Positions 24,826-35,205 of a stretch of 64,000 bases of DNA are shown piece after piece. The stretch covers positions 1 through 64,000 of the forward strand of contig JANQIO010000038.1 of the NCBI GenBank assembly GCA_028282105.1, in the 5' to 3' direction. The position numbers and the translations under genes were made by a program. Below the pieces are notes generated by a model. It was not told the origin of the DNA, did no database searches, and saw nothing but the letters and a program-made list of their open reading frames with translations. The stretch is from Halieaceae bacterium. Lineage in GTDB: Bacteria > Pseudomonadota > Gammaproteobacteria > Pseudomonadales > Halieaceae. Every line of letters starts with the position of its first letter. Position 1 is the stretch's first letter.

Positions 24826-25488
24826 GTGAACGCAACCAACCTTCGCGGCATCGGCATGACGTCCCAGCGCACCCGCGAGCGGCTGGTACAGCGCCTGCGT
24901 GAGCAGGGCATTGCCAGCACCAAAGTGCTGGAGGTGATTCGCAGCACGCCGCGGCATATGTTCGTTGACGAGGCCCTGGCCCAGCGCGCCTACGAAGACA
25001 GTTCGCTGCCGATCGGCTACTCCCAGACCATCTCCCAGCCCTGGATTGTGGCGCGCATGACGGAATTGCTGCTGGACACCGGCCCGGTGGATCGGGTGCT
25101 GGAAATCGGCACCGGCTCGGGCTACCAGACCGCGGTGCTGGCGCAGCTGGTGGGACAGGTGTACAGCGTCGAGCGCATCAAACCCCTGCAGGAAAAAGCC
25201 CGCGCCAGGCTGCGCGAGCTGCGGCTCAAGAACGTGCAGCTCAAGCACTCCGATGGTGGTGTGGGCTGGGATTCCCAGGCGCCCTTCGACGGCATCATCG
25301 CCACCGCCGCCCCGGAAACCATTCCCCCGGACCTGCTGGCCCAGCTCGGCCCCGGCGGCCGCCTGATCATCCCCGTGGGTGTCGATACCCAGTACCTCAC
25401 CGTTGTGACCCGCACCGCGGCTGGCCTCGAAACCGAGACCTTCGACGAAGTGCGCTTCGTCCCCCTGCGGTCGGGTCTCGTGCGCTGA
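24826..25488 (+). CDS. pcm: Protein-L-isoaspartate O-methyltransferase
   Basis: [28 protein letters not shown]. Confidence 0.96.
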   Translation: MNATNLRGIGMTSQRTRERLVQRLREQGIASTKVLEVIRSTPRHMFVDEALAQRAYEDSSLPIGYSQTISQPWIVARMTELLLDTGPVDRVLEIGTGSGYQTAVLAQLVGQVYSVERIKPLQEKARARLRELRLKNVQLKHSDGGVGWDSQAPFDGIIATAAPETIPPDLLAQLGPGGRLIIPVGVDTQYLTVVTRTAAGLETETFDEVRFVPLRSGLVR

Positions 25489-25499
25489 GAGCCGGCCCT

Positions 25500-26417
25500 G
25501 TGAAGCCGGCCGGTATTTTCTTGCGAGGCATGGCCATGGGGGCTGCCGACATTGTCCCCGGCGTGTCTGGCGGCACCGTGGCTTTTATCACTGGCATCTA
25601 CCCACGCCTGCTGCACTGCCTGCGCAGCTTTGACCTCGAGGCCCTGCGGCTGTTGCTGCGCGCCGACATCCCGGGCGCCTGGCGCCATGTGGACGGCGCC
25701 TTCCTGGCCTGGCTGCTGGCCGGTATTGCCACCAGCATCCTTACCCTGGCGCGGGTGTTCGGCTGGCTGCTGGAGCACTATCCGGAGCCGCTGTGGAGCT
25801 TCTTTTTCGGCCTGATCCTGGCCTCGGCGCTGATGCTGATACGCCAGGTGCCGGGCTGGACCGCGGCCCGGGTGGCAGCCCTGGTGGCGGGTACCGCGCT
25901 TGCGCTGGCCATCGCCCTGGCGCCGCGGGCCGGCTTTGTGCCCGGCTATGGTGGGGTGTTCCTGGCGGGTTTTATCGCCATTTGCGCCATGATACTGCCG
26001 GGCATATCTGGCAGTTTTATCCTGCTGTTGCTCGGCATGTACGTGGTTACCCTGGATGCTATTCGCGGCTTTGACCTGGTTTATATCGCGGTATTTGGCA
26101 TCGGCGCAGCCGCCGGCCTGATGTGCTTCAGCCGCCTGCTGGACTGGCTGCTGCAGCATTTCCGCGGCGCCACCATCGCCACCCTGACCGGTTTTTTGCT
26201 GGGCTCGCTGGCGGTGGTGTGGCCCTGGAAGCGCACCCTGTCCTGGGTCACTGGCCGCAACGGTGACCCGCGGCCGGCCCAGCAGTGGCCGGTGTGGCCC
26301 GGTGATTACGGCGCCGACCCCTGGTTGTTGGCCTGCGTGGTGCTCGCACTGGCGGGCCTGGCGCTGGTGCTGCTGGTGGATTTGCGTTGGGGACGCCTCA
26401 CGGTAGAGGCGGACTAG
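25500..26417 (+). CDS. DUF368 family membrane protein (polyprenyl-phosphate translocase family)
   Basis: FLRGMAMGAADIVPGVSGGTVAFITGIYPRLL signature, multiple TM helices. Confidence 0.9.
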   Translation: MKPAGIFLRGMAMGAADIVPGVSGGTVAFITGIYPRLLHCLRSFDLEALRLLLRADIPGAWRHVDGAFLAWLLAGIATSILTLARVFGWLLEHYPEPLWSFFFGLILASALMLIRQVPGWTAARVAALVAGTALALAIALAPRAGFVPGYGGVFLAGFIAICAMILPGISGSFILLLLGMYVVTLDAIRGFDLVYIAVFGIGAAAGLMCFSRLLDWLLQHFRGATIATLTGFLLGSLAVVWPWKRTLSWVTGRNGDPRPAQQWPVWPGDYGADPWLLACVVLALAGLALVLLVDLRWGRLTVEAD

Positions 26418-26421
26418 GCCC

Positions 26422-27183
26422 ATGGGCGGGTGGGGCAGGCGGGGAACATGGTTGCTGTGCCTGCTGCTCGCCGCCTGCGCCGGAGAGCCCACCCAGGCAC
26501 CGGTGGAAAACCGCCACGGTGAAATCAAGCGCGCTCCCGATCGCTATGCCGTGCGCCGCGGCGATACCCTGTATTCCATCGCTTTCCGCTACGGCGTGGA
26601 TTACCGGGACCTGGCGCGCCTGAACGGTATTCCCAGCCCCTACACTATCTATCCCGGCCAGGAGCTCAGGCTGAGCGGAAAGCCCGTTGCTGTGAGCAAA
26701 GCCGCGCCGGTGAAGGCCCCATCCACCGCCCCGACGGCAGTGGCCGCTACACCTGTCACGAAACCTTCATCGCCCCGTGTTACCACTAGCAGCCCGGTCG
26801 CGAGCAATCGCGCTGTCGAGGCCTGGCGTTGGCCCACGCGCGGCACAGTGGTGCGCAAGTTCACGGGCACCACCCACAAGGGCGTAGACATCGATGGCAA
26901 GGCCGGGGACCCGGTGCTCGCGACAGCGGCAGGCACGGTGGTGTATGCCGGCAGCGGTATCGTCGGTTACGGCAACCTGCTCATCGTCAAGCACAACCAG
27001 AATTACCTGAGTGCCTATGGCCATAATCGACGCCTGCTGGTGGGAGAGGGCGACAGGGTCAAGGCGGGTCAGAAGATCGCCGAGAAGGGCAGCAGCGCCA
27101 CCAATGCGGTGAAGCTGCACTTTGAGATTCGCCGGGACGGCAAGCCGGTGGACCCACTCAAGCTGCTGCCCAGGCAGGGTTAG
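26422..27183 (+). CDS. nlpD: LysM/M23 peptidoglycan-associated lipoprotein NlpD
   Basis: Lipobox LLAACAG, LysM RYAVRRGDTLYSIAFRYGVDYRDLARLN, C-terminal M23 domain, upstream of rpoS. Confidence 0.94.
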   Translation: MGGWGRRGTWLLCLLLAACAGEPTQAPVENRHGEIKRAPDRYAVRRGDTLYSIAFRYGVDYRDLARLNGIPSPYTIYPGQELRLSGKPVAVSKAAPVKAPSTAPTAVAATPVTKPSSPRVTTSSPVASNRAVEAWRWPTRGTVVRKFTGTTHKGVDIDGKAGDPVLATAAGTVVYAGSGIVGYGNLLIVKHNQNYLSAYGHNRRLLVGEGDRVKAGQKIAEKGSSATNAVKLHFEIRRDGKPVDPLKLLPRQG

Positions 27184-27480
27184 GGCGGTGATCAGGGCCC
27201 TGGCCGGGGCTATGAAAATGGGTTTCGATTTTCGCCGTTGTAGTCGCTGGGCATTGGGAGTAACCTAATTGGCCCTTTGAAGTAAACGCTTAGTTACATC
27301 TGTGGCTCAATGCGTTGCTGAAATTACTGGAAGAGTGATCAGGGACGCCTGAATCCCGCACTCTTAAGGGGAATGGCATCGCCGCAGGGCGGCGCCCGGG
27401 GGAAGCCAGCCGCTGGACTGATCGTGTACCGATCACGCACTGACGGCCTATTGATGGCGCAACAGAATAAGAGGTGAGGC

Positions 27481-28761
27481 ATGGAAGTCCGATCCCGATC
27501 AACCGGTGGCAAGAAGAACAGCGAGGCAGCCGGGACCGCTGCTTCGAAAAGGGCAAATAAAACCGAGAGCAAGGAGAAGACGGCAGCGCGCAGGGGCTCA
27601 AATGGCGCGACTGCTGCTAAGGAGACCAGGGTGGCGGTCGAGAAGACTAAGACAGGGGCTCAAACGTCAGGGGGCCGGGGCAAAGCCGCGCGAGGCGGTA
27701 CCGGTAAAGCAGCCGGCAAGACGGCGGCAAAGAAACCAGACTCGAAATCAGCGGCTAAAACGTCCGCAAAAATGTCGGCTGAAGCATCGACAAGCGCATC
27801 TACAACAGCATCGACAAAAGCATCAACAAAAGCATCGACAAAAGCGCCGGCCAAAGCCGCGCCCCAGCCAGCCGCTAAACCACGCACCAGCCGTGGTTAC
27901 GATGACGGCGACGACAAGACCTTCAACAAATCGCTGGACGCTACCCAGCTCTATCTCAACGAAATCGGCTACTCCCCGCTGCTGACACCGGAGGAGGAAG
28001 TGCATTTTGCGCGCCTGGCGCGCAAGGGTGACGAGGCCGGCCGCAAGCGCATGATCGAGAGCAACCTGCGACTGGTGGTGAAGATTGCCCGGCGCTACAT
28101 CAATCGCGGGCTGACGCTGCTCGACCTGATCGAGGAAGGGAATCTCGGTTTGATCCGCGCCGTGGAGAAATTCGATCCGGAGCGCGGTTTCCGCTTTTCC
28201 ACCTATGCGACCTGGTGGATTCGCCAGACTATCGAGCGGGCCATTATGAACCAGACCCGCACTATTCGCCTGCCCATCCACGTGGTGAAGGAGCTCAATG
28301 TCTACCTGCGCGCGGCGCGGGAGCTGACCCAGCAACTCGACCACGAGCCCTCGGCGGACGAGATCGCCACCATGCTCGACAAGCCGGTGGATGAGGTGAA
28401 GCGCATGCTGGGCCTCAACGAGCGCGTGGCCTCGGTGGACACGCCGCTGGGCCCTGACTCAGACAAGTCCCTGCTGGACACGATTGCCGATACCCATGTC
28501 AGCGACCCCTCGCAGCTACTGCAGGAGAGCGACATCAAGGACAGCATTGGCATCTGGCTGGGCGAGCTCACCGACAAGCAGTGCGAGGTGGTATCGCGCC
28601 GCTTCGGTCTGCGCGGCTATGAGACCAGCACTCTGGAAGAAGTGGGCCGCGAGATCGGCCTCACCCGCGAGCGGGTGCGCCAGATCCAGGTCGAAGCCCT
28701 CAAGCGGCTGCGCGTGATCATGGAAACCCAGGGCCTCTCCTCGGAATCCATCTTCGGCTGA
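27481..28761 (+). CDS. rpoS: RNA polymerase sigma factor RpoS with long K/A/S/T-rich N-terminal extension
   Basis: [31 protein letters not shown]...; [22 protein letters not shown]; 152 residues precede DATQLYL; nlpD-rpoS-fdxA-mutS synteny. Confidence 0.95.
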   Translation: MEVRSRSTGGKKNSEAAGTAASKRANKTESKEKTAARRGSNGATAAKETRVAVEKTKTGAQTSGGRGKAARGGTGKAAGKTAAKKPDSKSAAKTSAKMSAEASTSASTTASTKASTKASTKAPAKAAPQPAAKPRTSRGYDDGDDKTFNKSLDATQLYLNEIGYSPLLTPEEEVHFARLARKGDEAGRKRMIESNLRLVVKIARRYINRGLTLLDLIEEGNLGLIRAVEKFDPERGFRFSTYATWWIRQTIERAIMNQTRTIRLPIHVVKELNVYLRAARELTQQLDHEPSADEIATMLDKPVDEVKRMLGLNERVASVDTPLGPDSDKSLLDTIADTHVSDPSQLLQESDIKDSIGIWLGELTDKQCEVVSRRFGLRGYETSTLEEVGREIGLTRERVRQIQVEALKRLRVIMETQGLSSESIFG

Positions 28762-28839
28762 TAGCCGCTTCAGAACAGTTGCGCAGGCTGGAAACAACAG
28801 TCCTGCACTATTTGCCGCTTGCTTGGCAGATGGAATGGC

Positions 28840-28876
28840 CTGATGACCTGGATTCCGTGGGAAACCAGGTCATCAG
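28840..28876. terminator. Perfect 12-bp-stem palindrome between convergent rpoS and fdxA (bidirectional terminator or repeat element)
   Basis: CTGATGACCTGG-ATTCCGTGGGAAA-CCAGGTCATCAG. Confidence 0.6.
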
Positions 28877-28926
28877 TCTGATTTAGACGGGCCTTCGCAC
28901 TCGGGAGGAGCCCCGGGCGCAGCGGG

Positions 28927-29250
28927 TCAGCGCTCGAGAAGAGCCAGTTTGTTGGGTTTGCCTTCCCACTCTTCGGCGTCAGGCAGGGATTCCTTCATCT
29001 CGGTGATGTTGGGCCAGACCTCTGCGAGTTCGGCGTTCAGTTCCAGGAACACCTGCTGGTCCTCCGGTAGCTCGTCCTCGGAGAAAATGGCGTCCACGGG
29101 GCACTCCGGCTCACACAGTGCGCAGTCGATGCACTCATCCGGATGGATTACCAGGAAATTCGGGCCCTCGTAGAAACAGTCCACCGGGCACACCTCCACG
29201 CAATCCGTGTGCTTGCACTTGATGCACTGTTCGCCAACTACAAATGTCAT
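28927..29250 (-). CDS. fdxA: Ferredoxin FdxA (7Fe type)
   Basis: [50 protein letters not shown]. Confidence 0.97.
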   Translation of the reverse strand: MTFVVGEQCIKCKHTDCVEVCPVDCFYEGPNFLVIHPDECIDCALCEPECPVDAIFSEDELPEDQQVFLELNAELAEVWPNITEMKESLPDAEEWEGKPNKLALLER

Positions 29251-29322
29251 CGCAGAAGTTCCTTCTGGTGGTTCTCAACAATGCGGCAGTGTACCCGTTC
29301 ACCGGGCCAAAATGAACTGCGC

Positions 29323-31890
29323 TCAGTCAAGCTTGGCGCGCAGTTCATAAAGCAGGTCCAGGGCCTGCCGCGGCGTCAGGTTATCTACGTCAATGCCCTG
29401 CAACTGGTCTACCACCGGGTGCGGCGCGGCGCCAAAAAGATCGTCCTGGGCCGGTGAACGTGGCGTCGCTGAGGGGGCGCCGCCGGCTTCCAGTTCCGCC
29501 AGCTTGTCGCCCGCCTGCGCCAGCACTGCCGGCGGGATGCCCGCCAGTTTGGCGACCTGAAGTCCATAGCTGCGGTTGGCAGGGCCCTCTTGGATATTGT
29601 GCAGGAACACCACGTGATCCTGGTACTCGGTGGCATCCAGGTGCACGTTGGCCATGGTCGGGCACTGTTCGGGCAGGGTGGTCAGCTCGAAGTAGTGGGT
29701 GGAAAACAGGGTGAAGGCACGCACCTGCTGCGCCAGTTGCACGGCGGCGGCCCAGGCCAGGGACAGACCGTCGAAGGTGCTGGTGCCGCGCCCCACCTCG
29801 TCCATCAGTACCAGCGAGCGAGGCGTGGCGTTGTGGAGGATGTTGGCAGTCTCGGTCATTTCCACCATGAAGGTGGAGCGTCCGCCGGCCAGGTCATCGG
29901 AGGAGCCAATGCGGGTGAAAATCCGGTCCAGCGGCGACAGCCGGGCGCGCTCGGCGGGCACAAAGCTGCCCACGTGGGCCAGCAGGGCAATCACCGCCGC
30001 CTGGCGCATATAGGTGGATTTACCACCCATGTTAGGGCCGGTGATCAGCAGCATGCGACGCTGGTCGTTGAGCAGGCAGTCGTTGGCAATGAAAGGTTCT
30101 TCCAGCACCTGCTCCACCACCAGATGGCGCCCGGCGCTAATGTCGATCGTCTGTTCCTCCACGAACTCGGGTTCGCACAGGCTGAGGTTCTCGGCGCGCT
30201 CGGCCAGGGTCGCAAGAACGTCCAGTTCGGAGACGGCGGCGGCGGTCTGCTGCAGCGGCAGCAAGCTGTCGTTGAGCGCGTCGAGCAGGCCCTCGTACAG
30301 GTGTTTCTCGCGCGCCAGGGCCCGGCTTTTACTGGACAGGGCCTTGTCCTCAAACTCCTTGAGCTCGGGTGTGATATAGCGCTCGGCATTCTTCAGGGTC
30401 TGGCGCCGGATGTACTCATCGGGAGCCTGGGCCGCCTGCGCCTTGCTGATCTCTATGTAGTAGCCATGCACCCGGTTGTAGCCCACCTTGAGAGTGCTCA
30501 GTCCAGTGCGCTCCCGTTCGCGCTCCTCGATCTCCAGCAAGTAGTCGCCGGCGCCACTGGCAATGCTGCGCAGTTCGTCCAGTTCCTCGTCGTAGCCGTC
30601 AGCGATCACGCCGCCATCGCGCAGCACCACCGGCGGGTTCTCGATCACCGCGCGATTCAGCAGTTCCACCGTGTCGGGGTATTCGTTGCACTGCTGCTGC
30701 AGCTGGCCCAGCAGTGGGGTCTGGCAGCGATTCAGTTCGTTGCGGATGGCCGGCAGGGCGGCCAGTGACTGGCACAGCCGGGACAGGTCCCGGGGCCGGG
30801 CCGAGCGCAGCGCCACCCGCGACAGGATCCGCTCCATGTCGCCAATCGGCTTGAGCAGTTCGCGCAGGGTCTCGAAATGGTAGTTGGCTCCCAGGCCGCG
30901 TACCGCTTCGTGACGGCTGCCGAGAATCCCGGTGTCGGTGAGTGGCCGGTGCAGCCAGCGCCGCAGCATGCGAGCGCCCATGGCAGTCACAGCGGTGTTC
31001 ATGACAGCAAACAGGGTATTGCTGTCGCCGCCCATCAGGTTGATGTCGATTTCCAGATTGCGGCGGGTGGCCGCATCCAGCACCACGCTGTCCTCGCGCC
31101 GCTCCCGGGCCAGGCTGGTCAGGTGTGGCAGGCTGGAACGCTGGGTGTCTTTGACATACTGCAGCAGGCAGCCGGCAGCGCCGATGGCCAGTGACATGCC
31201 CTCGATGCCAAAGCCGCTGAGGTCGTGGGTCTGGAACTGGCTGTTGAGCGCCCGCTGCGCCGCTTCCTGGTCAAACTCCCAGGCGGCCTGCAGACGCGCT
31301 CCGGGCCGCCGCTCAAGGTCCGGCAGCGGCAGATTGTCCTGAATCAGCAGTTCCGCCGGGTCCAGGCGCTGCAACTCGCCGCGCAGGGCCTCTTCACCTC
31401 GCACTTCCAACACCTGGAAACGCCCGGCAGACAGTTCCAGCCAGGCCAGCCCGAACTCGCCGCCCTGGTCGCTTATCCGGCCGCAGACCGCCAGCAGCAG
31501 GTTGTCGCGGGTTTCCTCCAGCAGCGCCTCGTCGCTCAGGGTGCCGGGGGTGACTACCCGCACCACCTGGCGCTCTACCGGCCCTTTGCTGGTGGCCGGG
31601 TCGCCGATCTGCTCGCAGATGGCCACCGACACGCCGGCGCGCACCAACCGCGCCAGGTAGCCCTCGGCGGCGTGGTAGGGCACGCCGGCCATGGGGATCG
31701 GCTCGCCGCCGGACTTGCCGCGGGCGGTGAGGGTGATGTCCAGCAGCTCCGCCGCCCGCTTGGCATCGTCGAAGAACAGTTCGTAGAAATCCCCCATGCG
31801 GTAGAACACCAGGTCCTGCGGATGCTGGGCCTTGATGGCCAGGTACTGGACCATCATCGGCGTGTGTTCTGACTGGGTTTTCGTGCTCAA
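29323..31890 (-). CDS. mutS: DNA mismatch repair protein MutS
   Basis: [44 protein letters not shown]. Confidence 0.98.
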   Translation of the reverse strand: MSTKTQSEHTPMMVQYLAIKAQHPQDLVFYRMGDFYELFFDDAKRAAELLDITLTARGKSGGEPIPMAGVPYHAAEGYLARLVRAGVSVAICEQIGDPATSKGPVERQVVRVVTPGTLSDEALLEETRDNLLLAVCGRISDQGGEFGLAWLELSAGRFQVLEVRGEEALRGELQRLDPAELLIQDNLPLPDLERRPGARLQAAWEFDQEAAQRALNSQFQTHDLSGFGIEGMSLAIGAAGCLLQYVKDTQRSSLPHLTSLARERREDSVVLDAATRRNLEIDINLMGGDSNTLFAVMNTAVTAMGARMLRRWLHRPLTDTGILGSRHEAVRGLGANYHFETLRELLKPIGDMERILSRVALRSARPRDLSRLCQSLAALPAIRNELNRCQTPLLGQLQQQCNEYPDTVELLNRAVIENPPVVLRDGGVIADGYDEELDELRSIASGAGDYLLEIEERERERTGLSTLKVGYNRVHGYYIEISKAQAAQAPDEYIRRQTLKNAERYITPELKEFEDKALSSKSRALAREKHLYEGLLDALNDSLLPLQQTAAAVSELDVLATLAERAENLSLCEPEFVEEQTIDISAGRHLVVEQVLEEPFIANDCLLNDQRRMLLITGPNMGGKSTYMRQAAVIALLAHVGSFVPAERARLSPLDRIFTRIGSSDDLAGGRSTFMVEMTETANILHNATPRSLVLMDEVGRGTSTFDGLSLAWAAAVQLAQQVRAFTLFSTHYFELTTLPEQCPTMANVHLDATEYQDHVVFLHNIQEGPANRSYGLQVAKLAGIPPAVLAQAGDKLAELEAGGAPSATPRSPAQDDLFGAAPHPVVDQLQGIDVDNLTPRQALDLLYELRAKLD

Positions 31891-32029
31891 GGGCGGGCGC
31901 TATTGGGGCGAAAACGCGCAGGTTAGCAGGGCTCATCTGCACCGGCAAACCGGGGCCTGTCGCCAGCCATATTCGGTCAATTCGGGCCACGGCTGCTGCC
32001 ATATCGACCGGGAAAAGTGGTGTCCGGCG

Positions 32030-32054
32030 GGAATAGTTGGCGATTACCGGCGTT
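32030..32054 (+). promoter_or_regulatory. Candidate ECF-type promoter, copy 1, upstream of the HlyD operon
   Basis: GGAAT(32030-32034)-N16-CGTT(32051-32054); shares GGGAATAG-N10-CCGGCGTTGT with the copy at 39532. Confidence 0.6.
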
Positions 32055-32059
32055 GTCAT

Positions 32060-32097
32060 GGGTAGCGGGACAGGCGGATGGCCTGTTTCTGCTACCC
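32060..32097 (+). promoter_or_regulatory. Stem-loop at the predicted 5' end of the HlyD-operon mRNA
   Basis: GGGTAGC...ACAGGC GGATG GCCTGT...GCTACCC directly downstream of the candidate -10. Confidence 0.5.
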
Positions 32098-32127
32098 GAC
32101 AACGCACTGAATACAAAGGTATCGACC

Positions 32128-33324
32128 ATGTCGCCAAGTCGAGCACGACTGATAAGCACCGAGACTCCTGACGCCGCCGTCCCCGCCGGCGTGGATGCCG
32201 CACCTGGCCCCGAAGCTCCGGCCCCAGCGCCGCAGCGAGCGGCTCGCAGGCGGCTTTTCCTGGCGATTGCCGGCGCCCTCTGCCTGGCTGCTGCGCTGGC
32301 GACGGTGGCTGTCTGGTGGCATTACCAAAGTACACATGTGGTGACGCGCAATGCCCTGGTGCGCTCGCATCTTTCCGAGCTTGGCGTTCGCGGCGAGGGC
32401 GTCATTGCCCAGGTGTTTGTCAGTGCCGGCGACCATGTCCGCCAGGGCCAGCTGCTAGCCGTACTGGAGAATGCCCACCTCATCGCACAGCGGGCGCAGA
32501 TTGAGGCCCAGCTGAAAACCCTGGAGCAGCGAATCGCCGTTGACGAGGCGGCGTTTGGCATCGCCATGGAGAATGCCCGGGTCAGCCTGCTGCGCGCGGA
32601 ATCCGAGTATCGCCAGATGCAGGCAGAGGCCGAGGCCGCGCGGATTCAGGCGGAAGACTCCCGGGCGTTTCACGCTGCGCGTCAGGCCCTGCAGTCCGAT
32701 GGCGCGGTGTCGGCCGAGATCATTCGCGATGCCGCGGCCAAGGCCGCTATGAGCGCTTCACTGGCCACGGCCGCCAACGCGGCGATGGCCGGCAGCTTTT
32801 CCGATCTCGAGACCGCCAGGCTGGCGCAGGAAGAAGCCGCACTGCGGGAGGGCGAGCTGCTGGTCCTGAAGGCCCAGCGTGAGGAGCTGCTGGCGGAACT
32901 GCAGCGCATCGCCGCGGATGTCGAGAGCACCCGGGTTACCGCTCCCGCCGACGGCGCGGTGGTGCGCCGACTGGCGCAACCGGGTATGGCCGTAAAAACC
33001 GGCATGCCACTGCTCAGTCTCTGGCTGACGGAAGATACCTGGATCGAAGCCTGGATTCCGGAGGAGCAACTCGGCGACCTTCAGCCCGGTAGCACCGTGA
33101 GCGTGAGTTTCCCCGCGCTCCCCCATGCGGATTTCCCCGGGCGACTGGAACGTGTGGGGCTGGCGACCGACTTCGAGATGCCGGTGGACTACCTGCCGCA
33201 GACGCGCGAAACGCGCATGCGCCCGACGCCTCAGATCGGCGTGCAGATTCGCCTGGAAGCTGCCCCGGAATTGATGCGCCCGGGCATGTCAGCGGTGGTT
33301 GATATTCGCCGCGGGGGTGCCTGA
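32128..33324 (+). CDS. HlyD-family periplasmic adaptor / membrane fusion protein
   Basis: One N-terminal TM; GVIAQVFVSAGDHVRQGQLLAVLENAHL biotinyl/lipoyl-like half; long coiled coil; TRVTAPADGAVVRRLAQPGMAV second half. Confidence 0.85.
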   Translation: MSPSRARLISTETPDAAVPAGVDAAPGPEAPAPAPQRAARRRLFLAIAGALCLAAALATVAVWWHYQSTHVVTRNALVRSHLSELGVRGEGVIAQVFVSAGDHVRQGQLLAVLENAHLIAQRAQIEAQLKTLEQRIAVDEAAFGIAMENARVSLLRAESEYRQMQAEAEAARIQAEDSRAFHAARQALQSDGAVSAEIIRDAAAKAAMSASLATAANAAMAGSFSDLETARLAQEEAALREGELLVLKAQREELLAELQRIAADVESTRVTAPADGAVVRRLAQPGMAVKTGMPLLSLWLTEDTWIEAWIPEEQLGDLQPGSTVSVSFPALPHADFPGRLERVGLATDFEMPVDYLPQTRETRMRPTPQIGVQIRLEAAPELMRPGMSAVVDIRRGGA

Positions 33325-33327
33325 GCG

Positions 33328-35205
33328 ATGGGTATCGAAGCCAACGGTGCAGTCCGCGGCGCCCTGTCCAACTGGGATCGCCAACGCATCCCGACAGCCT
33401 GGCTGTATGCGCTGCTTGCGGTGGGCCTGTTGCCGCTGTCGTTGATCCTGGTGCGGCTGCTGGCGCTGCACAGCCCCGGCCTGTCAATGGCGACCGCGGT
33501 GGGTGACTGGCTGAACCAGTACCTGACGCTGCAGTGGGTCGGCTTTGAGGATCGCGATGTGATCCTCTATATCCTGCTGCTTCCGGTGGCGGCCTTGCTG
33601 ATTGCCCTGACGCGCCTGACGCTGGGTATTCGCGTGCTCGGGTTTCGCTCCATCCTGATCGCTATCGGGATGCAGGAAAACGGTGTCGTACCCTGCCTGC
33701 TGCTGATCCTGCTGATTGCCGGCACCGTGGTGCTGGTCAGGCCCAGCATGCGCCGGTCAGGCATGCCTCTCTACGCGCGGGTGGCGGTGGTGCTCTGTGT
33801 GGTGTCATTCGTGATGCTCGGCGCGCTGTTTACCGGTGCCTGGCTGGATTCGGTCACGCTCTGGAGCATGGCCTTCTTCCCCCTGGTCATCCTGGCCATG
33901 CTCGCGGAGAGCATCGCCGATACCGTGGCCCGTGACGGCCTGGCAATGGCCGCCTGGCGCACCACCACCACGATTGTGCTGGCCGGTGTCATCGCGGGGC
34001 TGAACCAGCTCACGCCGCTGCGCGAGCTGTTGCTGTCCTGCCCGGAACTGCTGCTGGCACCACTGGTGGCGATTGTCTTCGTGTCCGAGTTCCTGGATAT
34101 GCGGCTGCTGGAAGGCTTCCGCCCGGGTGCGAACCCGGGGCGCGTGCAGTCCGCCAGGCCGCAGCTTGCGGTGGTGCGCAATCGATTTCCCGAGGCCTCG
34201 CCCCGTCGCCTTGCAGAGCAGGTGCCGAAGCGCTACCGCCAGGCTTCGCTGCAGGCGCTGATCGATGAACTGCGGGACCGCGACTATGACGTGCAGGTGC
34301 TGGAGTGCGATAGCTCCTTGCCTTCCAAGCTGCGCAGCCTGGCGAATGCGGCGTTTCGCCCTCACGCCGCCGGCCTCTGCGTGCTGAATTACGCCGGTGG
34401 CGTCCAGGGCGCTTCACGGCTGTCACAGGTGCCGATGATCTGCGAAATACTCGGGATTCCACACACGGGCCCCGGGGCCGAGGCCGGCGTACTGAGGGCC
34501 AGCCGCCCGCAGCAGCTCGATGAACTGCGAGCCGCCGGCCTGCGGGTGCCTGTTGCCATAAGCTATCAGCAGGCCCGGCGCTTCCTGCAGGCGGGCAGCG
34601 GATTCCTGTCTGTCCGCTCATCTGGCCATGTAGATCGAGGCGCGACCCGAGTGGGAAATGCACGGCGTCTCAAAACGGTGTGCGATCGCATGGCAGGGGC
34701 TGGCGAGGGCTACCTGATTGAGCGGATTCCGGCCGGCCAGGCGGTGACTGCGATTGTCCTCAACCCGGAAGCGGCTGATGCCGCCCGGGTGCTGCCACTG
34801 CTGGAACGCGGTTCCGGCCGACAGCCCTTCCGCCGCGAGGCCGATCTCACCAGCGAATGCCGCGCTGCAGCCGTCAGCGCCGCCCTCTGCGCCGCCAGGG
34901 CGCTGCAGTGCTGTGACGTGGCCAGGGTTGACCTGTATTGCAACGAGTCCCGTGAGGTAACGGTCGTTCGCGTACTCGCCGTTGACCCGCTGGCAGAGCG
35001 CAGCGCCAGCGGCGTTGCAGCCGCCCTCGGCGGTCTGTCACTGGCAGACGTCGCTGAGCAGGCAATGCAGTCCGCGCTCGCCAGGGCGTCGCTGGCCACA
35101 GCTTCTCACCCGGTCGGGCAACCGGCCATCAATACCCCATCTACCGACAACGACAACAGGAGTTCTGAACCATGCTTAACTTCAGCCTCATCCGCGATGC
35201 TATAG
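33328..35205 (+). CDS. Multi-TM (7TM_transglut-like) membrane protein fused to a degenerate D-Ala-D-Ala-ligase-like ATP-grasp domain
   Basis: N-half with several TM helices incl. LGIRVLGFRSILIAIGMQENGVVPCLLLILLI; C-half NYAGGVQGASRLSQVPMICEILGIPHTGPGAEAGVLRASRPQQ resembles Ddl but lacks the usual DK and ExN residues. Confidence 0.55.
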   Translation: MGIEANGAVRGALSNWDRQRIPTAWLYALLAVGLLPLSLILVRLLALHSPGLSMATAVGDWLNQYLTLQWVGFEDRDVILYILLLPVAALLIALTRLTLGIRVLGFRSILIAIGMQENGVVPCLLLILLIAGTVVLVRPSMRRSGMPLYARVAVVLCVVSFVMLGALFTGAWLDSVTLWSMAFFPLVILAMLAESIADTVARDGLAMAAWRTTTTIVLAGVIAGLNQLTPLRELLLSCPELLLAPLVAIVFVSEFLDMRLLEGFRPGANPGRVQSARPQLAVVRNRFPEASPRRLAEQVPKRYRQASLQALIDELRDRDYDVQVLECDSSLPSKLRSLANAAFRPHAAGLCVLNYAGGVQGASRLSQVPMICEILGIPHTGPGAEAGVLRASRPQQLDELRAAGLRVPVAISYQQARRFLQAGSGFLSVRSSGHVDRGATRVGNARRLKTVCDRMAGAGEGYLIERIPAGQAVTAIVLNPEAADAARVLPLLERGSGRQPFRREADLTSECRAAAVSAALCAARALQCCDVARVDLYCNESREVTVVRVLAVDPLAERSASGVAAALGGLSLADVAEQAMQSALARASLATASHPVGQPAINTPSTDNDNRSSEPCLTSASSAML

